Assembly (NCBI GenBank): GCA_018343915.1
Contig: JABRWF010000004.1
Coordinates: 682,001 to 746,000, forward strand
DNA: 64,000 bases
Source of the DNA: Agroathelia rolfsii
Taxonomy: Eukaryota; Basidiomycota; Agaricomycetes; Amylocorticiales; Amylocorticiaceae
Reading direction: 5' to 3'
A program made the translations under genes and the position numbers. Below are positions 11,492 to 22,743 of the stretch, in pieces. The notes under the pieces were generated by a model. The model made no database searches and was not told where the DNA came from. It worked only from the letters and a program-made list of their open reading frames with translations. Every line of letters begins with the position of its first letter. Positions within the stretch are counted from its first letter, which is position 1.

Positions 11492-13737
11492 CTACAACAT
11501 TCTCGTTGATGCCAGATGTTGGCGTACAAGCATGTCGCGTACTACAATTGAAATGAGTCAGCCTCGTTTCGCTCTGGAGATTAGTGCACTCATGCTCAGG
11601 ACGTACCACTAGCCAAGATGCCTGCTGTTGTATTTGTATCCTGCAGAAGGTATTTTAATACGAAGAATTATAGAAAGAACGTTGGAGAAGAATGCCGCTT
11701 ACCGTCACAGATGTGGCAAAAGCATAAAACTTGCGTGGATTCGGCGAATACTCACGGTGAATAGCATTGAATTTGCCCTTGAAATCTATGGTTGCGAAGG
11801 AGGGAGAATACCATCGTGAGCAAAGAAAGTTTTGACAAAACCTGAAAGGTGATACTTGGTTGTCAAAAGCTTCCGTAAATCACGTGCTGAGATCATAGCA
11901 CGTAACAAGGAAGAAGCTTTTGGCAATCGTAAGGAATACGCAGAAAAAACGCACATTTGATGGCATAGTCAATTTCGTTTGGCCTATCGGCGTAACTCTT
12001 GACATATTTGGACAGTCGGATACCAGACTTGAGCTTCTGTTCGAGGATGTCGCATTTATTAAGGAAGAGGATGAGGTCGACTTTGGCTAGTAGCTTGTTG
12101 GAGCAGACAGCTTTCCAGAGTAAGACACTATCTTCCTATAATTTTATTTGGTGCATTTAGAGATGGGATAGGAAAGACCGTTGACGTGTATGAATAGCTT
12201 ACTAATCGATTCACAGTTCGGTCTTCCGCTAGGACCTGATCAAATCCGGATATGGGTGCCAGAAAGATGATTGCATGCACTGGACATCCGAATCCAACAG
12301 GTAAGTAAGTTGATGCAACTAAGTAAAAGAAAAACAAACCGTTGTCGAAGAAGGACACCCAGACAGGTCTCTGGGAACGCGAGCCACCTACATCGATGAT
12401 ACGCCATTCGGTGCCGCTTTCCCTGCCGGCGGCAGCCTCAAGCTCGAATTTGTATTCGGATACACCAACAGTCTTAAGCCGTGCTCGTAGGACATCATCT
12501 ATATATTGGAGTGAGGTTAGACAAAAAATAAAATAAAACAAAAAATAGGGGAATATCAAGAAAAACAACCAACCGTCCGTGGGCAAATATGGCAATGCCG
12601 TGACGCGCTCCAGATCGTCGAGAAAGCTGTGCAAGAGTCATGAAGATAACGATGAGAACGGGATGTTTGTAGTCCCACATACAATCCAGGAAGCTCGTGA
12701 AGCCTGATCTTTCTCTTCTTCAACACATTCTGCACAAATGGATCGCGCCAAAGCTTCTCGATATCATGCCTGCAGCTATTGAGCACCTCCTGCGCCTCGT
12801 CAACGACCTCTGAACCCGCCGAGCTTGGCCTTGCAGACCCGGACTGAGACCGGCGTTGTGGACTACGCGACAAAGCACCTTTCCAGCTTGTCGTAGGCCG
12901 TACAAACACCTCCTGTGTGCGTTGGCGGTGCGCGAGCGCGGTTGGATCTTGACCGTTGAGTTTCGGGGCGCCCATAAAGTCCATCGCCTCTGTCTCGTTG
13001 GGCGGCACGAGTTTGGCGATAAGCAACGCCTCGACGTGCCGTACGGGCAAGAGGGCAACACGGAGACGCTCCAAATGTGCAGGTAGGCCTGACTCGTCCT
13101 CGTCGTCGGAAAAATCACCATTGTCCCCCATGCCGAAGGCAAAGGTGCTATTATTGTCGCCATCCGAGGAGCGGGGCGCGGGTGCTGCGTCACTCTCGGC
13201 AGCAAGCGCATCGAGCACGGTGCGGATGGAACGGCAGATATTTAGCTGGACGATGGCACGCCAGATGTAGCGCTCTGCCTGGAATGCAGAAGGGGTATAT
13301 AATCGTTGAAAGTCTATGTAGATGAAAATGCAAGATTTATATTGTGTATTTTTAGATTATCGACAAACGTTGGGAAGAGAGAGAGTGTGTGTGTATAAAG
13401 ATGCATGCTTACGTCGTAACGTCGTTGACTTTCCTGCGGAAGGGGGGAATTCACGTCAGAACATATGGACTGTTTGGATGAAGATAATCAATTAGGTGCA
13501 CACAGACATACCAGACTCGCTTTGACCAAGGAGCAGGAGACGTATACGCTTCGTTTTCTTCAGAGTGACTTCCTCGGCTTTTAATTCTTGGTCTATCCTA
13601 TGGCTGATCGCACGGGCCTCTTGCTCGTGCAGCTCACGGATAAGACGCTGGTCTGGTGTTTCACCTGGCGGCGGCCGTAAGGCCTCGTCGAGGGGGTCAA
13701 TGCTTCCCGTCGTTATTGTAGGCTTAGCAGACGGCAT
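11492..13737 (-). CDS. Divergent heterotrimeric G-protein alpha subunit
   Basis: Seven or more exons join into a G-alpha. The start is MPSAKPTITTG (ATG 13735-13737), followed by a basic N-terminal helix. G1 is GQSESGKST, split by an intron at 13437-13511. The helical domain carries an acidic/Ser-rich insertion (~12850-13190). Switch I is RARLKTVGV with the arginine-finger Arg and the Mg-binding Thr kept. Switch II is IIDVGGSRSQRP, so the catalytic Gln of DVGGQR is Ser (codon 12380-12382). G4 is LFLNKCD (~12060). After an intron (~11800-11955) comes YFKGKFNAIHREYSPNPRKF, then G5-like ATSVTDT and a C-terminus ending RQHLASTRML. It has no N-terminal MGxxxS myristoylation motif. Agaricomycetes often carry several non-canonical G-alphas; partners are unknown. 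Confidence 0.85.
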
Positions 13738-16700
13738 GGTAGAACCTAGATGTGGGGCCTAGGAGCTGGTTTAGCTAGAGGGAACAGACAAGTGTCCGAG
13801 TCCAGGTGGAGGAAAGAGGGAAAGAAAGATTGTGGATAGCCTGAGGGAGCAATATCGTGAGTCGTTGGCCATCATTGCAGCTCTCAGGCACCATGCACGG
13901 AACCAAGCCGCATACAATCACCTTGGGCGACCTGTGCGGTTGCATTGATCACACACTGGCGCCTCCCATCAGATCATCGAGTCTCGACGCTATATAAGTA
14001 AATTTGATATAATTTTATGGGGTGCCCAGAGAGCTTGATTGCGTATTGGACGGCCTGAGCTCAGCCTGAGGGGATTATGATGGCTGCCAGTGTGGGAGGG
14101 ACCGAGGCGATGCTCCGGGTGTCGGTTACATGCGCTGCATCCGGCTGGAGGAACGATCAGCCATATCCATGCCCATGGGCTTGTCGGGTTCTGTAATTCT
14201 CTGCCCTCGGTTTCTGTTACCTTGTATCGGCTCTCTCAGCTCTTCGACTCGCTCTTTGCTCCCCTCTGGGCTCTTTGTGGCGCTCTTTGCACCCGTCCTG
14301 AGCTTCGCGAACAGTGAACGCAATGTTCCCTGGCCCGGGCTTGCCTGCCTGCCTTCCTCCATTCTCCCACTGGTGATCACACCCACACCACACCACACCA
14401 CACCCTACAAACGAATGGAGCTCTGCCCAGTTTCCCATCATGCTGCGCGTGATTGCTTCTGTCATCAACAATAAATGCTGTGCACACCTGGTACTAAGCT
14501 GGCTGGCTCGTCATCATCCAAACCCTTCGCCTTCCGTTTTCAGCACCCTGAGCATCTCCACTCCTGTCAATATCTCTCGGAAATGAAGATAGAGAATGTG
14601 TCCTTTTATCAAAGCTGAAAAGTATCATTTACGGGCGAGAAGTCCGTGACCCTAATGATCATGCTAGCCATGGCTTCTTTCTTCTCCTTCTCTTGATTGA
14701 AGACCCTATCTGTCGACACGCCACTTCTATCTCTACATGGCTCGTATCCGGTGACGCTCGTTCCCAGCGACTCGCTCGCAATATGCAAAGGCCGCACCAA
14801 CGCTTACTTCATCTCCCAAGCCATACAAATCGCGTGATCCTTTGCATATGCTTCTTGATGGATAGTCGAAGCCGAAATTTGTTGCTGATATTACCAATGT
14901 CATCCTTATCTAGCTCTTGAACTCTATTCCTGCATGTGCACCATGCCTATATCCATCATTGCTATTATCATCATCTCTAATAGATCGTATTACGTACATG
15001 TGCGACTGACTGACTGACTGATGGTGATCCAAAGCACCCGCCTCCGATATACGGGTGCACATGTTCCTGTGGATCCACGCCGCCCTCTCTCCCTCCTCAC
15101 CCCTTTTCCCCTGAGCCACAATCGGAAGATCGATAGGCATGCACATGCCTCATCATCACCGTTCCTTTCTCTTCTCTCTCCCCTGGCAACAATTACACGC
15201 TTGTTATACAAACTTGTTGTTCGATCGATGTCTTAACTGCCAATTCTCAGGGCGGGGTGTCATATCATTATACACAATATTTGGATGTTATAGAAGACTG
15301 TTGATGGCGTTGCAAATAATCTCCAACTCTCGCCCACGAGCACAAAAATTTTGCTATTCGGAAGCAAGACGGGTGATAAAGTTATGTGATGCCAGCACCT
15401 GCTCGTCATGCATCGTGCCTAACTCCGCCTGTAACAGCATCTGCTCATTCGCACACTTAGTCAAAAACCCTTCCCGCGAACGTCATCTATCCGTGTAAGA
15501 CAATTGAAAGAAAACGAGGAAAATCAGGTGGTCTCATTTTTTTTTTTTTTTTTTTTAGCCATATGCGTGCATGCGGTTATGCCACTAATATATTTGCCAC
15601 TACCATCCCGTTGATCCGGTGCTTTTTACTAGTAAGCTGTTCTATACGACATTGACAGGCGTCAATCACAGGTTGCTATAAAATATTGTACTAGCTGCTA
15701 ACCTCTAGAGGCGTAATATGCCTCGTGTTTAGCTTGATTATCTTACGCTCACTTATCTATGGGCGGCAATAAATCACATTACCACCTCTGTGTTATCCCT
15801 TATCCTTTTTTCCTTGAGCTCGTTTGATATGATGATCGTTAAGCATTTCCGATATGTTCCGATGCATAGACATGCCATCTCCCTAAATCCCAAGAAAAAG
15901 TTCCAAGGACAGACAACGCTGACTAGTTACCAAACACACATCCCGTTATCAATATAAAAAAAACATTAAGCTAATCAACGGCACGTAATCGTGCATCCTT
16001 TTCAAGGTCGCCTAGATTTACCAGATATGAGTTTGATTGAAAATGGAAAAGGTTTCTACCATTTAGCCTCTGTTCTGTCTTACCCTTTTCACTTCTGTTT
16101 GGCGTCAGATGAGCCGAACAAGAGAAATGATGACTTTCCATCCAGAAATGAATGGTGTTCAAACTCGTGTTCTTGTTCCGGACCGTACAAATGCCAAATT
16201 GCCAATGCAACTTCCTAGCGGAAATGCCCTGCGAGGCCCCAACTATCGTATCCCGCCTTTGGTATAGGTGTGAGTTTTGCTCAGGAGTTTGAATTCCATT
16301 CATTTCATTTCATTCTGTGGAACGTGCTACACGCATGGAGCTACTATATTTAATACGCTAATACTCTTAATACCAAGCATAGTTCACGTTGCGTCCATTG
16401 GCGCTTGAGCTTGATGGATTGATTCGCGCCCCGGAAGTTTGCGTGAACAAGTACGTTGTTGTGCGTTAACACTGATAGATTTTTTTCTTTCGTGATCGGA
16501 AATATGCTTTTTGCCATAGATACGCTATATATGATGGTGTCAACCGTAGCGGTCGTATAAGATATCTGGGTAAATAGACCGATCATTATGCAACGGCATT
16601 GCATCAAAGGTAGTATACGTGTGCGTCGGGCTCGGACGAGACGTCAGCTCATCTGAATGAGTGATGATTTAGACAAGTATTTTATTTCTCTGTTAAACAA

Positions 16701-16779
16701 TTGGGGTTTTTTTTTTTTTTTTTTAATCTTATCCATGCCGTTTCGTCGTATATAAATCTACGAACTCAAGTTATACTAG
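13738..16779. other. Gene-poor region
   Basis: No supportable gene. Bases 13740-14000 are the promoter side of the G-alpha gene, with TATATAAG-like sequence near 13991. A T17 run lies at ~15538-15556 and a T18 run at ~16707-16725. Short frames (for example 14130-14474 and 15139-15498) show no domains, no signal peptide and no splice continuation. Confidence 0.5.
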
Positions 16780-17489
16780 TTACCACAAAAAGTAATGACA
16801 GTGCGAGTTGTGCGAGTTTTCACCACTTCCCCATCGATTTTCTTCAAACAAGAATTTGTACAATACAATATCAATGTGTTTTATAGTTCTATCATGTTAT
16901 ATTTCGAAAATATTTGACAGGAAATGTAAGAAGTGGGTATAAGCATGTAGTGAAAATCGGGTTCAGATCAAACTTGGTAATGGCAATATTTTTTCGAAAT
17001 GTAACTATTTTTCTCTTGAAATAAAAGGAAAGGACATTTGAAAAAAAAAATCTTAAGGCGAGAGAAATGCGTTGACGTTGCAAAAATTCTGCAAGTTGGC
17101 CGATTTGGCCGTCATTTTGGCCTGTTTAGCAGGAGAGCCGCTATATTTCTGAAAATGACGGCCAAATCGGCCAACTTGCAGAATTTTTGCAACGTCAACG
17201 CATTACTTTCACCTTGAGATTTTTTTTTTCAAATGTCCTTTCCTTTTACTTCAAGAGAAAAATAGTTGCATTTCGAAAAATATTGCCATTACCAAGTTTG
17301 ATCTGAACCCGATTTTCACTACATGCTTATACCCACCTCTTACATTTCCTGTCAAATATTTTCGAAATATAACATGATAGAACTATAAAACACATTGATA
17401 TTGTATTGTACAAATTCTTGTTTGAAGAAAATCGATGAGGAAGTGGTGAAAACTCGCACAACTCGCACTGTCATTACTTTTTGTGGTAA
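16780..17489. mobile_element. 710-bp foldback / MITE-like near-perfect inverted repeat
   Basis: The left arm (16780 to ~17118) is repeated in reverse complement on the right (~17152 to 17489), leaving a spacer of only ~33 bases. By eye the arms differ at about eight bases and one T-run length, nearly all transitions, so identity is about 97%. The ends read TTACCACAAAAAG...CTTTTTGTGGTAA. CTAG sits immediately outside both ends (16776-16779, 17490-17493) as a candidate 4-bp target-site duplication; because CTAG is palindromic it could instead belong to the inverted repeat. There is no coding capacity. It fits a non-autonomous foldback or MITE-type element; the mobilising transposase is not in the window. 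Confidence 0.85.
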
Positions 17490-17493
17490 CTAG

Positions 17494-18427
17494 CATCATC
17501 ATTAATCAGAAAACTGATTCAAGCTGTTATGATTATGATCCTATGCTGCGCAATTGCAACTTGAAATTGAATTGTGTTTGTTTCGGTTTGTTTCGACTCG
17601 GAACTCTCTTGCTCTCTAATATCTACTAATGACTTATTTATCGTTAAAGTGGGGTACATGTTTCCAGTTGTACAAGCAGTGCTGATCATGAGTTTTCAAA
17701 AATGAAGCTTGTACTAATACTATTTTACTTGTCAATCCCTGGATTCTTGCGCATGCGCATGAGTTTGTTCATCGTTCCATCCATTCATCATAATATGGAT
17801 GCTGATAATAATGCTAATATTCAGGATCATTCCTGTAAGCATATAGAAGTGAAAGCGCTCTAAAATGGAGTTGATGGGTTGGACTCGTCGGAACATGATG
17901 CATGATGCTTCAAGAGCTTGGTGTACGTCTAAATATATACACGCTACTCCACAAAAAGAATGGTGCACGCACATTCAGAGTATCCACTACAACTATCCAA
18001 GAATGTGGTGGTGGATTAAGTTAGGGAGTCATAATGATCATAGAATGCAAAGAAAAAACTGGGGGATTATGCCAGTGATGCCGCGCTAGAAGCACAATAC
18101 GTATGGCACCGCAGTGTTGTTTTGTGCTGATGAGGTTCCAGATCTACGCCACTTCCTTCAGAGCTCGCCCTATTTGGTTCTCTCGCATTGTGAGTCACAC
18201 AGGTATCTCTACTTTTTCCGATGATCATCCTGTTTTCTATTGCCAAGATTCTGTAACCATACTTCTAATTGTGTTTAGCTCGGCGGCCCTCCAGACTCGG
18301 ATATGGATACTCAGTGGATTGTATATTGTGCGCATGTCGTGCCTTCTGGTGCTATTAGTATACAATTCAGACACTCACTGGAAGTGCCTCGAAAATAATG
18401 CTGCACATGCTACTTGACTACCGAGAT
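17494..18427. other. Gene-poor region
   Basis: Open frames of 60-104 codons occur on both strands but none shows a domain, a signal peptide or spliceable extension. No gene is called. Confidence 0.45.
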
Positions 18428-18488
18428 TATATTTCATAGCTGTTTTTTTTTTTTTTTTTTTTTTTTTTTACGAATATATTTCATAGCT
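18428..18488 (-). mobile_element. Poly(A) insertion flanked by 14-bp target-site duplication
   Basis: The 14-mer TATATTTCATAGCT occurs at 18428-18441 and again at 18475-18488. Between them is a run of 27 T (18443-18469) plus a few bases (ACGAA). A homopolymer tail enclosed by a duplicated target site is the footprint of target-primed reverse transcription. It fits a severely 5'-truncated LINE- or SINE-mobilised insert whose poly(A) tail lies on the minus strand. Confidence 0.6.
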
Positions 18489-20403
18489 ATGTACAAGGTT
18501 CCACTCGTCAATCTGATTCCACCGGTGGTCGGCAAGCTATCGCAGTAACAATCACTGCTAGTGGCTATGGTAATAATTTTGTAACCTCGGAGAATGCAGA
18601 ATATATATAGTTATATTCAGCGCATATAGACATGGAATATCGGAGGCTGTGAAGATAGTGGTGATAACTAGAGAGCAAAAAATACCTACGTTACCGATCA
18701 TGTATTTCCGTTGCCCACTGGCATATACATGAAACTAACATGATTGGTTGGAGATCCTCTTTGTACACTTTTCTAAGGCACATGTTCAGCCTGAAGTTGG
18801 AGTGATGGTGGATTATGTATCGCGATGCGCAGGAAACTTCGATCAGCCACAGCAGTCGCTTAGCTTAAGAAATTCGCATCATTTACGTGCTCAACTGAGA
18901 ATAGCTTATGACACACAAGCACCAAGTCAAAAATACAAATGTGATTCACTAGCTACATTTTGCCGGCCAGGTTTCATTTTACTTCAAGTTGACTGCCCTG
19001 AAATGAGGTCAATAAAATTGACCATTGTATATTGTGATAGTCTCGGTTACCAGCTTTTTGATGTTTGTATTGAATATATTATTCAGATCAGCTCAGCTAA
19101 GACTGATGTATTCCCATCGTTAACTTGATCCAATATTCTCGAGGTTGTGGGAAACTGCAGAATGCTTCCAGAGTTATTAGTTCTGGTAATGTCAATAATC
19201 TGTATCTGTGAGATATCATTATCAAGCCGCCATTATAAGATGCTAGAAGGTAAATGCACACAGTGGTAAGACTTTGAATCCTTCATTTGCAAGCGAACAG
19301 CAGTCAATTCGGTCCACTGGAAATGACGACCTGTCATTCCGCCCGTCAGAATGTTCTGCGAGAAAACAGAAAGGATACCTGATTTCAAACCTGATCAGAA
19401 GCCTTATCATTTCAATATTAGGTCTGGGCCTTGGACATCCGCCTCGGAACCTGGGACACGGCGATAGGAAAAATGCGAGTCTTGTCCATGGCAGAGCGAC
19501 GGGTGATCAAAAATAGTTGCACTTTACGTTGTTGGCTACATCAATACAGGCATATGTCCCCAAAATTTCATTTAACAGTTCGAGGAAATAGTAGTGATTT
19601 TGATATCGATAACAATTATAGTATCGTCGGGAGGGAATACTGGGGTCGTGTCATGATGAAGGATATCAAGGGCGAGTCAGACGACTTGGACCATCTTTTT
19701 ACAAAGTTCCACAAAACTTGCATGGATGGGTTTTTCGATAAGGACCGTCTTTCATTCAAAGGGGCAGTTCCTCAGACCGACTGTATTTTAGATCATATGA
19801 AAGGAAGTAGTACCAAATTTAAATATAATTAGTCAACTAGACTACTTCAATGAAATAAATAGCAAGGACGTACGAGACTATACCACAGGAGCGTAAGGAC
19901 GGCGGGCGGCACATTGAAGCGACCCGCCATTCGTTATCTAGGACAGGATGTTGGCTTTAGTCACGTCAGCGAAGCCTTGATACGTTTCTCAGGGCCATGT
20001 CAGTCATTACAGATGTTGATACATAGCTGGACCTACTCAGGAGTGTTATGATGATGGTCAGGTGCATGTCTGAAACGCCATCGGGATTGCGATAGTGACC
20101 GGATTAGACGCAATAGTTTTGACCAATCGAGACAGTTTAGGACTATGGAGCATTGATACTGGTTGGTGTATACGACGTTTTTGCATAGAGCGTTGGCTTT
20201 AACAGCACTTCCTAAAAATCGATCTTCAATGAAGAAGAGCTAAAAATTAAACCACGGACGGCCAGGAGTGTGCTCTATATCACGATGTTGATGTATTTGC
20301 TAGGTGTTAATAACCCATCCGCATACTTTAAATTGGCATTCAAATTCTGGAAGCTGTCATAGATACATTTATAACCTCACACTGGCAGGCAGTGACACTG
20401 GAT
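18489..20403. other. Gene-poor region with orphan open frames
   Basis: Two plus-strand frames stand out by length (18748-19128, 126 codons; 19431-19832, 133 codons). Neither has a recognisable domain. They could be chance frames or relics of an old gene. The rest shows nothing. Confidence 0.4.
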
Positions 20404-21067
20404 TTAAATCCAGCAGATCTGCACTATCGATAATAGAGATGACAGGAGTGCGATAAGCACATACAATAACCCTACTTGTTGCTCTGGTATCTGACTGCTG
20501 ATGGGCTTGTTAGTGCTAGTAGGAATGTTCGAGGAGCATCCGGTTGGAGTCGGACTTAAGCTTGATACAAGACCATTATTCAAAAGTGCTACGCCCTACA
20601 CATCGTTAGGATTCAGTGATACAAATGAAGAACCAGTCTGTCTCACACACATTCTTAACGCAGGTATCATTCACAAATAGCCAAGCTACTGCTACTGCTG
20701 ATTCATTCATATTTTCACCTGGAAGCGAATCACCTCCGAGGCAAGAGTGGTAGATGTCCGCAGTCGCTTTGATGACAAATGTTTTATTACCACATAGGCA
20801 AGGAACTAATGGAATGGCACATGTTCCTGCAGAAAATACACAGCCGTATGTTGCTGGATTTGCTCCTGATGTGTTGAACACCTCGAACTGGCAATCTGTG
20901 GGGGAGGAAAGACGATTCATCGGTCATTGGAAGTGGAGAGCTCTCGGAAGGCAAGTCATTATGTTACCGGGATTCTCAGTAGATATTTCCGAATTCACTA
21001 ACAGGCCCAGCCCTAGACTTCTTGAAAGGATGATAGTGAGAGTTGTGAAGGTGGCAAAGAGCAACAT
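20404..21067 (-). CDS. Small secreted cysteine-containing protein, probable GPI anchor
   Basis: Three exons: 20968-21067, then ~20655-20895, then 20404-20595. The first intron runs from GGTAAC to CCCCCACAG and removes an in-frame TGA, so the gene need not be broken. The second is short, with a CTAAC branch-like site and GTGTAG acceptor; its donor is uncertain. The product begins with a hydrophobic signal peptide (MLLFATFTTLTIILSRSLGL). A ~75-residue domain with several Cys and N-glycosylation sites (NTS, NKT, NES, NDT) follows, then a Ser/Thr/Pro stretch and a hydrophobic C-terminal tail (LLYVLIALLSSLLSIV) with no long cytoplasmic end. That layout fits a GPI-anchored or single-pass cell-surface protein. 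The family is not recognised. Confidence 0.6.
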
Positions 21068-22285
21068 TTTTAGATGGTAAGTCAAATCTTGGTTATTTGC
21101 AATAAAGTGAGTAAGCCAGGGACATTGGGTGATTGCCTCCAATCGCTGTAGAAGCCTGACAATCTTACTTCTAAGCCTAAGTATGTGAGGAGTACTGCTG
21201 ATGGTATGCCGAAAGCAAGAATAATGTCACGGTTGCTTCTTCAGGGTCATAAGATAGCAACATTGATAATTAGTTGTAAGCAATGGGGTAAATAACTGGC
21301 TCGGTTGTGCACGTGACATCTTCCTAAACAGCTCTTTTAAAACTGTATATTGGCAGCTCCCCTTTATCGAACAAACCCGGTGTCACTTCCTCACTTCCTT
21401 TCTCTGCTCACCTCACTACATACCTTTTTACACCGTAGTTTGTTTATAGTACATGATGCGGTATAGAAACTTAAATAAAAGTTGTACACGTGACTTGCCG
21501 AGAGATATGTACACGGTCGATTTGCTTCCGGCTTACTACACTTTTCTTTTCGCCTTGACGATCTTAAGCTGAAGTTTTGATATAATAACGCAGGAAAGCG
21601 CGAGAGCATACACATGATGGGAGATAGGCGGTAATCTAAGTTATGACCTATGTGAGTGGCTTTTGTTTGTTACTACCACAACTTTTGGTCACGATTCATG
21701 GCTTCAATGCAACGTATCAAACCTTATTTCGCACCTTTGAAAAAAGATTATCGATAGATATCATACTAGATAGGCTCCAACCCCTTCAGCTATCTCTACG
21801 TTTTTGTTTCTACTGTTTTCGAAGTCTCGACTGTTGCACCAAGTTCATGATTTGGCAACCTCGCTCTAGGCACTGGCAGTTTTATTTGCCTCTAGGTTCG
21901 ACTTATTGCTGAATGAAACCCCTGATTTTTAAGCTTGGCACCCTTAAGGGTCATTGCACATCCTAAATAATCTCCGTTTAGATCGCATCATTGGGAGATG
22001 GACTACATACAATTATTAAGTCACCGAGTTGCAACTATGCATCACCGCGTATTGCGGGATAGGCGTGTCGAGTCACCATTATGGAAATACAGCGCCCTGT
22101 GGGTACACAAAGAGCTTGAAGTCAGGGCCAAAACTTCAAGTGTCCCTGCCCACAAAGGATGAAGCTTCTACGGGTACTATACTACTCGATACTTACTTGG
22201 GACTATAATACCGCACGTCTGGGCCCTTTTTGTTCTAGCTCCGCCTTCCCTCGAAGTCTTGGTCTCCCAGTGTCGCATTGACTCT
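21068..22285. other. Intergenic, no gene seen
   Basis: Divergent upstream region between the minus-strand secreted-protein gene and the plus-strand membrane-protein genes. Frames at 21391-21615 and 21643-21912 have no supporting features. Confidence 0.45.
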
Positions 22286-22647
22286 ATGGCGGCAAAACAC
22301 ACTGTGTTCCACATTCGTATTCTTTTCCACGTCATATTGGCCTTGTTATGGGTGCCCTGGGTAGCTACCATGGTTGCACTATTGACTCAAGAAGGGCGGG
22401 ATATGTATACAATCGCATCCATAATTATTTATAGTTTTATCATTTCGTTTTGGCTCTTAATGCAGGTATAGCACTTCTCAACGACGCATTCATACTGATT
22501 ACAGTATCTAGCGATTATATAACATTTTCCCGTCGCATGCGTGCCATTTTTGCGCTACTGGAAATCCTTTCAATTTCATTCTTGCTTTGCTCTTTATTTG
22601 TGTGCCTTGCCTTGGGTGCCATGTCGGGTTTGTTGCATCTATTATAA
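22286..22647 (+). CDS. Small polytopic membrane protein, unknown function
   Basis: The start MAAKHTVFHIRILFH at 22286 leads straight into a hydrophobic segment (VILALLWVPWVATM). A second frame reads ALNAGIALLNDAFILITV, then FALLEILSISFLLCSLF and CLALGAMSGLLHLL. The frames can be joined by a 62-base intron, ATG/GTTGCA (22373) to ATTTATAG (22434), giving about 100 residues with three hydrophobic segments; other donors at 22352 or 22361 are also possible. The arrangement recalls small four-helix MARVEL-like fungal proteins, but no motif proves it. It lies 96 bases before another membrane-protein gene on the same strand. Confidence 0.4.
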
Positions 22648-22743
22648 ATAAAACGGTCCAATACTCGCTAACATAACTAATCAGCGCCAAAGTATACTGC
22701 AGAAGAAGACACTGGAAGCAACATCAAGACTAACCAATTTCAA

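Noticed and set aside
15538..15556. T17 run (and T18 at ~16707) as further retroposition footprints
   Set aside because: No flanking target-site duplication could be found, unlike the tract at 18443.
13738..20403. A large transposon or viral relic to explain the gene-poor stretch
   Set aside because: No reverse transcriptase, integrase, transposase or capsid motifs were recognised in any frame; only the foldback element and poly(A) footprint are supported.
20924..20926. In-frame TGA in the small secreted-protein gene, suggesting a pseudogene
   Set aside because: A normal intron (GGTAAC...CCCCCACAG) removes it and gives a clean join to the cysteine-containing domain.
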